From: Ideonella sp. WA131b
GTDB taxonomy: Bacteria > Pseudomonadota > Gammaproteobacteria > Burkholderiales > Burkholderiaceae_C
Length of the DNA stretch: 64,000 nucleotides
NCBI GenBank assembly: GCA_023657425.1
Contig: JAGTJW010000001.1
Coordinates: 806,001-870,000 of the forward strand
Reading direction: 5' to 3'
Position 1 is the stretch's first letter; each line of letters starts with the position of its first letter. Shown here piece after piece: positions 58,607 to 64,000 of the stretch. Position numbers and translations under genes: made by a program. The notes below the pieces were generated by a model that did no database searches, had not been told where the DNA came from, and worked only from the letters and a program-made list of their open reading frames with translations.

Positions 58607-60820
58607 ATGGACACCAGCCGCACTTCGTCAACCGACTTCGTAGATCCCGACGATCTGCCCAACAACACCAGCGCCAACGCCCACTTCGGCGAGGTGCTGG
58701 ACCGGGGCCTGAACCGCCGCGGCCTGCTCAAGGGCGGCCTGGGTGGCGCGATGGCCGCCATGTTCGCGCCGGTGGCGCTCACGGCCTGCGGGGGCGACGA
58801 CGACGTGGTGGTGAGTCCGCCTGCGCCGCCCACCGAGACGCTGCTGGGCTTCGGCGCCGTGGCGCGCACGCTGGCCGACACCAACACCGTGCCCGCCGGC
58901 TACACGGCCCGCGTCATCTGGGCCTGCGGCGACCCCATCGCCACCGGCGTGCCGGCCTACAAGAACGACGGCACCGACACCAACTACGCGCAGCGCATCG
59001 GCGACTGCCACGACGGCATCCAGTATTTCGGGCTCAACGCTGCCGGTGCGCGCGACGACAGCGCCAGCAGCCGCGCGCTGCTGGCCATGAACCACGAGTA
59101 CATCACCCCGGTGGTGCTGCACGCGGCGGGCCCGAGCGCGCGCCCGCGCCCGGCTGCGGAGGTCGACATCGAGATCGACTGCCACGGCGTCAGCGTCGTC
59201 GAGGTGGCCAAGGACGCGGCCGGGGTGTTCCAGATGGTGCCCCAGGGCAGCCTCAACCGCCGCATCACCGGCCGCACGCCGATCGAGCTGTCGGGACCGG
59301 CGCGCGGCAACGCGCTGTTCGTCACCAAGTACTCGACCGGCGGCACCCGCACGCGCGGCACGCTCAACAACTGCGGCAACGGCAAGACGCCCTGGGGCAC
59401 GCTGCTGACGACCGAAGAAAACTGGAGCGGCTACTTCGCCCGCGCGGCCGGCGACCAGGCGCTGCGCAGCGCCAAGGTCAATGCCAGCTTCGCGCGCTAC
59501 GGCCGCAGCGTCACCGCCACCACCTCCGCCAGCAGCCGCTACGGCTGGGAAACCGGCGGCACCGGTGACGACTACGTGCGCTTCGACACCAGCGTCACCG
59601 GCACCAGCACCGACGGCAGCGACGACTACCGCCACGAGTGGTTCTGCCAGGGCTTCATGGTCGAGATCGACCCCTACAACGCCACCAGCACGATCAAGAA
59701 GCGCACCGGCCTGGGCCGCCTGGCGCACGAGAACGGCGCCTTCGGTCTGCCGCAGGCCGGCAAGCCGCTGGCGGTGTACATGGGCTGCGACTCGCAGAAC
59801 GAGTACGTCTACAAGTGGGTGTCCACGGCCACCTGGAATCCGGCCGACGCCAACGCCTCGGACCGCATGGCCATCGGCGACAAGTACCTCGACGCCGGCA
59901 AGCTGTACGTGGCGAAGTTCAACGACGACGGCTCCGGGCAGTGGATCGAGCTGAGCATCACCACACCGGCCATCGTCGCCGCCAGCTTCGGCTTCACGGA
60001 GCAGGCCGAGATGTACATCCACACGCGCATCGCCGCCGACGCCGTGGGCGCGACCAAGATGGACCGGCCGGAGTGGGTGGACGTGCATCCGACCACCGGC
60101 GAGCTCTACATCACGATGACGAACAACAGCAGCCGCCGCACCGTGCCCACCGGCACGCAGACGCTGGTGGACGCCGCCAACCCGCGCGCCTATGTCGATG
60201 TGCGCGGCGGCACGACCACGCAAAACGGCAACGTCAATGGCCACATCGTGCGCTTCAAGGATGCCAACCCCGAGTCCACCAGCTTCACCTGGGACGTGTA
60301 CCTCTTCGGCGCCGAGGCCGCGGCCGATCCGACCTACATCAACCTCTCGGGCCTGACGAACGACAACGATTTCTCCAGCCCCGACGGCCTGGCCTTCACC
60401 AAGAGCACGGGACTTTGCTGGATCCAGACCGACGACGGGGCCTACGTCGACGTCACCAACTGCATGCTGCTGGCCAGCGTGCCCGGCACGCTGGGCGACG
60501 GCGAGACGAAAACGCTGAACTACGGCGGCGGCGTCAGCGTCACCACGCGCCTGGGCAAGAAGCCGACGGCGGCGACGCTCAAGCGCTTTTACGTCGGCCC
60601 CTTCGACTGCGAGGTCACCGGCCTGTGCGAGGCGCCGGACGGCAAGACCATCTTCATCAACATCCAGCACCCGGGCGAGGGCACCGCGGCGGCCGACCTG
60701 GGCAACCCTGCCAAGTACACGAGCCAGTGGCCCAGCAACGTGGGCTATGGGGCTGGCAAGCGCCCGCGCTCGGCCACGGTGGTGATCACCAAGAACAACG
60801 GGCAGCGCGTGGGCACCTGA
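58607..60820 (+). CDS. phoX: PhoX-family alkaline phosphatase (DUF839), Tat-exported lipoprotein
   Basis: 737 residues from the ATG at 58607. NRRGLLKGGLGGAMAAMFAP is a Tat signal and ALTAC a lipobox. PhoX features: HDGIQYFG, LAMNHEYI, the Glu-rich LLTTEENWSGYF, GRLAHENGAF and EWVDVHPTTGELYITMTNNS. PhoX enzymes use calcium and iron to release phosphate from many monoesters outside the cytoplasm. A weak Pho-box-like CTGTCGG-AATT-TCGTCCC lies at 58521-58538. It ends against the convergent cytochrome gene at a shared hairpin. Confidence 0.9.
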   Translation: MDTSRTSSTDFVDPDDLPNNTSANAHFGEVLDRGLNRRGLLKGGLGGAMAAMFAPVALTACGGDDDVVVSPPAPPTETLLGFGAVARTLADTNTVPAGYTARVIWACGDPIATGVPAYKNDGTDTNYAQRIGDCHDGIQYFGLNAAGARDDSASSRALLAMNHEYITPVVLHAAGPSARPRPAAEVDIEIDCHGVSVVEVAKDAAGVFQMVPQGSLNRRITGRTPIELSGPARGNALFVTKYSTGGTRTRGTLNNCGNGKTPWGTLLTTEENWSGYFARAAGDQALRSAKVNASFARYGRSVTATTSASSRYGWETGGTGDDYVRFDTSVTGTSTDGSDDYRHEWFCQGFMVEIDPYNATSTIKKRTGLGRLAHENGAFGLPQAGKPLAVYMGCDSQNEYVYKWVSTATWNPADANASDRMAIGDKYLDAGKLYVAKFNDDGSGQWIELSITTPAIVAASFGFTEQAEMYIHTRIAADAVGATKMDRPEWVDVHPTTGELYITMTNNSSRRTVPTGTQTLVDAANPRAYVDVRGGTTTQNGNVNGHIVRFKDANPESTSFTWDVYLFGAEAAADPTYINLSGLTNDNDFSSPDGLAFTKSTGLCWIQTDDGAYVDVTNCMLLASVPGTLGDGETKTLNYGGGVSVTTRLGKKPTAATLKRFYVGPFDCEVTGLCEAPDGKTIFINIQHPGEGTAAADLGNPAKYTSQWPSNVGYGAGKRPRSATVVITKNNGQRVGT

Positions 60821-60836
60821 TGGCGCTGGGGCGCTC

Positions 60837-60867
60837 CGGGCCACTTCGGCGGCGCCGTTGTGGCCCG
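60837..60867. terminator. Shared hairpin between convergent phoX and cytochrome genes
   Basis: CGGGCCAC (60837-60844) pairs perfectly with GTGGCCCG (60860-60867) in the 50-bp gap between two convergent genes. No U-run, but the place suits a bidirectional terminator. Confidence 0.6.
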
Positions 60868-60870
60868 CGC

Positions 60871-61476
60871 CTACTTGAGGCCGCTGATGTAGCTGGCGAC
60901 CGCCTTGGTCTCGAGCTCGGTGAGCTTGCTGGCAATGGTGTGCATCACCGCGTTGTCGTTGCTGCGCTCGCGCTGGTTGAACTGGCGCAGCTGGCGCTCG
61001 GTGTAGGCCGCGTGCTGGCCTGCCAGCCGTGGCAGCTGTGCCGTGCCCTGGCCGTTGGCGCCGTGGCAGCCGGCGCAGGCTGGCACGCCCGCGTAGGGGT
61101 TGCCGCGGGCGTAGATGAAGCGCCCCACGAGCGCCAGCTCGTGGTCTTCGATGGCGTGCTGGTGCACCGGGCGGGACTCGTAGAACTGGCCCAGCGCCAA
61201 GAAGTCCGAGGACGTGAGTCCTTCGACCATGGGCTGCATCTGCGCACTCTTGCGGCGGCCGCTGGCGTAGTCGGCAAGCTGCCGCGCCAGGTACTGCGCG
61301 TTCTGCCCGGCCAGGCGCGGAAAGAGAGAGCTTGAGCTCTCACCGTCGACGCCGTGGCAGATGAAGCACTTGCCCTCGACGATCTCCTGCGCGCGCTTGA
61401 GGTCGGCGGCGGCGGGAGCCGGCGCGACGAGCACGGCCAGGGCGGCGATGGCCGGCGCGGCAAGGCGGTGGGCCAT
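60871..61476 (-). CDS. Di-heme cytochrome c, c4 type
   Basis: 201 residues from the ATG at 61476, with signal peptide (LAAPAIAALAVLVAPAPAAA). Two heme sites: CFICH (about residue 37) and CAGCH (about 133), each followed by PRLAGQNAQYL / PRLAGQHAAYT, the internal repeat of cytochrome c4. Distal Met ligands lie in SAQMQPM and NAVMHT. It can accept electrons from the Sox reaction and pass them to an oxidase. It starts two bases after the DsrE-like stop, so it is in the same operon as soxB. Confidence 0.9.
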   Translation of the reverse strand: MAHRLAAPAIAALAVLVAPAPAAADLKRAQEIVEGKCFICHGVDGESSSSLFPRLAGQNAQYLARQLADYASGRRKSAQMQPMVEGLTSSDFLALGQFYESRPVHQHAIEDHELALVGRFIYARGNPYAGVPACAGCHGANGQGTAQLPRLAGQHAAYTERQLRQFNQRERSNDNAVMHTIASKLTELETKAVASYISGLK

Positions 61477-61478
61477 GC

Positions 61479-61901
61479 TCAGGGCTTGATGTAGGCCGCA
61501 CCCGCCTTCTGCAGCCGGGCGAGGCGCACCACGCCGCTGGGCGTGAACTCGGCCTCCTGAATGAACTGCTCTTTTTTCAGGCTGCGGTTCCTCAGCGTGA
61601 TCTCGCAAATCTCGAACCGCACACCGCGCGCCACCAGGGCCGCAACGGGGCCGGCGTAGGGGCTGCCGGCCGGATCCTTGGCGCCTTCCATCAGGAAGTC
61701 CACGCCCTGGGCGTGCGTGACCACGGTGATCTTCGCCGTCGGGTCGACGTCCAGGTGGTTGCGGATGTTGCGCAGGCCCTTCAGGCCCTGCGCCGCGGCG
61801 TCGTCGATGTGGTAGACGACGGGGTCTTGCGCCAGGGCGTAGCCCGGTGCCGTCAGCGCAGCGGCGACGGCGGCGCTGACCATGAAGCGGCGAAAGAACA
61901 T
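61479..61901 (-). CDS. Periplasmic DsrE-family protein in the sox operon
   Basis: 140 residues from the ATG at 61901 behind GAGGAGATCACC. Signal peptide MFFRRFMVSAAVAAALTAPG, cleavage near ALAQD. Mature part VVYHIDDAAAQGLKGLRNIR, ITVVTHAQGVDFLMEGAKD and VRFEICEITLRNRSLKK fits the DsrE/DsrF-like fold with one cysteine (FEIC). Such proteins are found beside soxB and may carry or transfer sulfur; the exact job is not known. It lies 26 bp after soxB. Confidence 0.82.
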   Translation of the reverse strand: MFFRRFMVSAAVAAALTAPGYALAQDPVVYHIDDAAAQGLKGLRNIRNHLDVDPTAKITVVTHAQGVDFLMEGAKDPAGSPYAGPVAALVARGVRFEICEITLRNRSLKKEQFIQEAEFTPSGVVRLARLQKAGAAYIKP

Positions 61902-61927
61902 GGTGATCTCCTCGGTTGGGACGCGCA

Positions 61928-63682
61928 TCATGCCAAGCCCGGGTTGCCCTGCATGCCCAGGAGCCGCGGCGTGTTGATGCTGCGCGCCTTGACGCGGCCA
62001 CCCGGGTTGCGGCCCTGGTCCTTCAGCCAGGTCTCCACCAGGTCCCAGACCATGGGGTGGCCGGCCCGGGTGGCCTCTTCGGCCACCGGGGCCCAGCCGG
62101 CCACCTTGTAGGTCTTGCCCGCCTCCAGGGGCCGGCCCTTCAGGCGCAGGTCGGTGATGCGGCCGCCCATCTCTGCGCCGGGATCGCAGGTGTAGGTGAG
62201 GCCACCCACGCGCACCATGTCCCCGCCCTGCTGGTAGTAGGGGTCGGGGTTGAACAGGTTGTCGGCCACGTCCTCGAGCACGGTCTTGATCATCTCGCCG
62301 CTCATCTCGGTGACGGTGGCGTACGAGTAGGTGGTGGCCAGCTGGTCCATCATCAGCTCGCGCGTGATGGTCTCGCCGGGCAGCAGGCTCGTGCCCCAGC
62401 GGAAGCCGGGCGAGAAGGCGATGTCGGCGCCGCGCACGTCCATCAGCGCGTCGCAGATCAGCTGGTCCCAGCTGCCGTTGAAATTGCCGCGGCGGTACAG
62501 CAGGCCGTCGGTCACGGCGAGCTTCTCCGACAGCTTGGCCTCGAACGGGGCGCGGATGCGCGTGATCAGCGCGTCCATCTCGGCATCGGGCCTGAGCATG
62601 TTCGCGAACACCGGCAGCAGCCGCCAGCGGTGCTTGGCGATCTTGCCGTCCTTCACCTGGAAGTCCATCACGCCCAGGAACTTGCCGTTGCTGCCGGCGT
62701 TGGTGACGAGCGTGGTGCCGCCCGGGCTCTTGACGGGCACGGCCACGGGCACGCCGTCGTGCGTGTGGCCGCCGAAGATGGCGTCGATGCCGCGCACGCG
62801 GCGGGCCATCTTCAGGTCGACGTCCATGCCGTTGTGGCTGATGACGACGACCAGTTGCGCGCCCTGGGCACGCGCCTCGTCGACCGTCTTCTGCATGTTC
62901 TCGTCCTGGATGCCGAAGGCCCAGTCGGCCACCATGTAACGCGGGTTGGCAATCGGCGTGTACGGGAAGGCCTGGCCGACGATGGCCACCTGGACGCCGT
63001 TGATGGCCTTCATCGTGAAGGCCTTGAACACCGGGTCGCCGAAGTCGGTGGTCTTGACGTTCTGGGCGACGAAATCGATCTTGCCGGCGAAGTCCCGCTC
63101 GACGATCTGCGTCACGCGCTTCATGCCGAGCGTGAACTCCCAGTGGCCGGTCATCACGTCCACCGTCAGGGCCTTGCAGGCGTCGACCATGTCCTGGCCG
63201 TCGGTCCACAGCGCCGTGGCGCTGCCCTGCCAGGTGTCGCCGCCGTCGAGCAGCAGCGCGCCAGGGCGGCTGGCCTTCATGCGCTTGACGAGCGTGGCCA
63301 GGTGCGCGAAGCCGCCCACGCGGCCATAGCGCCGCGAGGCGCGCTCGAAGTCGATGGCGGTGTAGGCGTGCGCCAGCGCCGTGCCCGGGCGCACGCCCGC
63401 AGCCTTGAGCAGCTGCTCGCCCACCAGGTGCGGGATCTGCCCGCGCATGCCGCCCACGCCGAGGTTGACGCTGGGCTCGCGAAAGCGGATGGGCTTCAAC
63501 TGCGCGTGGCAGTCGGTCATGTGCAGCAGGCTCACGAAGCCCGGCCCGGTGCCCAGCGGCGGCAGGTCGTACAGCGCGTCCTCGGCCCGGGCGGCGTCGG
63601 CGTCCTCATGGGCCGCCAGGTTCATGCCGGCCACCGAGGCGGCGGCCAGCACCTGCATGAATTCGCGCTTGCTGAGGCTCAT
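61928..63682 (-). CDS. soxB: Thiosulfohydrolase SoxB
   Basis: 584 residues with a Tat-like start (SKREFMQVLAAASVAGMN). Metallophosphatase-type dimanganese motifs: LLHMTDCHAQ, LLDGGDTWQGS, MTGHWEFTLG (the SoxB-specific form of GNHE), ISHNGMD and GGHTHD. SoxB releases sulfate from cysteine-S-sulfate on the SoxYZ carrier during thiosulfate oxidation in the periplasm. It heads soxB-dsrE-cytochrome c4 and is separated from soxX by a terminator, implying some independent expression. Confidence 0.95.
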   Translation of the reverse strand: MSLSKREFMQVLAAASVAGMNLAAHEDADAARAEDALYDLPPLGTGPGFVSLLHMTDCHAQLKPIRFREPSVNLGVGGMRGQIPHLVGEQLLKAAGVRPGTALAHAYTAIDFERASRRYGRVGGFAHLATLVKRMKASRPGALLLDGGDTWQGSATALWTDGQDMVDACKALTVDVMTGHWEFTLGMKRVTQIVERDFAGKIDFVAQNVKTTDFGDPVFKAFTMKAINGVQVAIVGQAFPYTPIANPRYMVADWAFGIQDENMQKTVDEARAQGAQLVVVISHNGMDVDLKMARRVRGIDAIFGGHTHDGVPVAVPVKSPGGTTLVTNAGSNGKFLGVMDFQVKDGKIAKHRWRLLPVFANMLRPDAEMDALITRIRAPFEAKLSEKLAVTDGLLYRRGNFNGSWDQLICDALMDVRGADIAFSPGFRWGTSLLPGETITRELMMDQLATTYSYATVTEMSGEMIKTVLEDVADNLFNPDPYYQQGGDMVRVGGLTYTCDPGAEMGGRITDLRLKGRPLEAGKTYKVAGWAPVAEEATRAGHPMVWDLVETWLKDQGRNPGGRVKARSINTPRLLGMQGNPGLA

Positions 63683-63715
63683 GGTTTATCAGTGACTGCT
63701 GATGTTTTGATGCTG

Positions 63716-63738
63716 AAAAAGCCCGGCATCGCCGGGCT
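63716..63738 (-). terminator. Rho-independent terminator between soxX and soxB
   Basis: On the minus strand AGCCCGGC-GAT-GCCGGGCT (8-bp perfect stem) is followed directly by TTTTT (63716-63720). It is placed 15 bp after the soxX stop, facing soxB. Confidence 0.88.
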
Positions 63739-63752
63739 GGGCAGGCGCGGGC

Positions 63753-64000
63753 CTACTGGTTCACGGGCGACTTCGGATCGAGCAGCAGCGCCATCACGTG
63801 CGCAATCTGCTTTTCGTCGAGGATGCCCATGTGGCCGAAGCGCGGCATGTTGGAACAGGCGTTGTAGGTCTTGCTGTTCCAGATCTTCATCCAGGTGTAC
63901 TCGATGATCGACTGCGAGGTCGGCGCGAGGACGTCGCGCACGCCGCGGTTCTTGCCGTAGTTGACCAGGCTGGGTCCGATGGTGCCGAAGCTGACCTCTT
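63753..64000 (-). CDS. soxX: Cytochrome SoxX, C-terminal part (continues beyond the window)
   Basis: The last 81 codons are visible and the frame stays open to the window edge. EVSFGTIGPSLVNYGKNRG, YTWMKIWNSKTYNACSNMPR (the Met of NMPRFG is the distal heme ligand) and ILDEKQIAHVMALLLDPKSP match SoxX. The heme CxxCH lies outside the window. SoxX pairs with SoxA to join thiosulfate to SoxYZ; soxA and soxYZ probably lie just beyond the edge. Confidence 0.9.
   Translation of the reverse strand, partial: EVSFGTIGPSLVNYGKNRGVRDVLAPTSQSIIEYTWMKIWNSKTYNACSNMPRFGHMGILDEKQIAHVMALLLDPKSPVNQ

Overview
The window is high-GC DNA whose gene content (Bug-type receptor, split metH with a SAH riboswitch, glucokinase-RpiR fusion, sox genes) fits a betaproteobacterium of the order Burkholderiales, probably near the Rubrivivax/Leptothrix group. 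That placement is inferred from gene content and style; no 16S gene or other direct marker is present. No rRNA, tRNA or CRISPR array was seen.

Layout. 0-8 kb: the 3' part of a fused indolepyruvate:ferredoxin oxidoreductase gene, a NUDIX hydrolase, and a TRAP transporter operon (dctP-dctQ-dctM) whose DctM carries a Pro/Glu/Gly repeat insert. 8-16 kb: an Rrf2 regulator, an NhaR-like LysR regulator, two divergent glucokinase genes (one fused to a HexR/RpiR regulator) with HexR-like dyads between them, and a SAH riboswitch ahead of metH lacking its homocysteine domain. 16-22 kb: a DUF1800/DUF1501 secreted pair, an esterase and a MATE exporter. 22-27.5 kb: a decayed oligosaccharide locus (S9 peptidase pseudogene, flavin halogenase, TonB receptor, GH13 amylase remnant) with HexR-like dyads. 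27.5-30.3 kb: CYTH protein, DsbA-like oxidoreductase, an orphan OppC/DppC permease and an SGNH esterase.

30.4-46 kb is an accessory island built from nested insertions. An MmeI-like restriction/methyltransferase gene survives only as its two ends, about 8 kb apart. Between them lie a Bug receptor gene cut by a MITE with CTAG target duplication, its divergent lysR cut by a four-gene IS21-family element (5-bp duplication CTCTG), and a collapsed trio of tyrosine recombinases (RIT type). The last recombinase is fused in frame to the methyltransferase C-terminus. Further on are an unknown 256-aa gene with a beheaded PIN toxin gene, a DUF4258/HTH toxin-antitoxin pair with its own operator, a fatty-acid desaturase, and a REP-associated transposase gene interrupted by an IS1634-like element (6-bp duplication TCTAAC). 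A damaged direct repeat of the uvrA 3' end lies 4.7 kb from uvrA itself.

46-64 kb returns to ordinary chromosome: uvrA, cysB-like regulator, sulfate/thiosulfate ABC transporter (cysA-cysW-cysT-cysP), a probable copper locus (YcnI pseudogene, TonB receptor, DUF2946), a second sulfate-binding protein, PhoX phosphatase, and a thiosulfate-oxidation cluster (c4 cytochrome, DsrE-like protein, soxB, soxX running off the end). Sulfate/thiosulfate uptake beside sox genes suggests a sulfur-handling neighbourhood.
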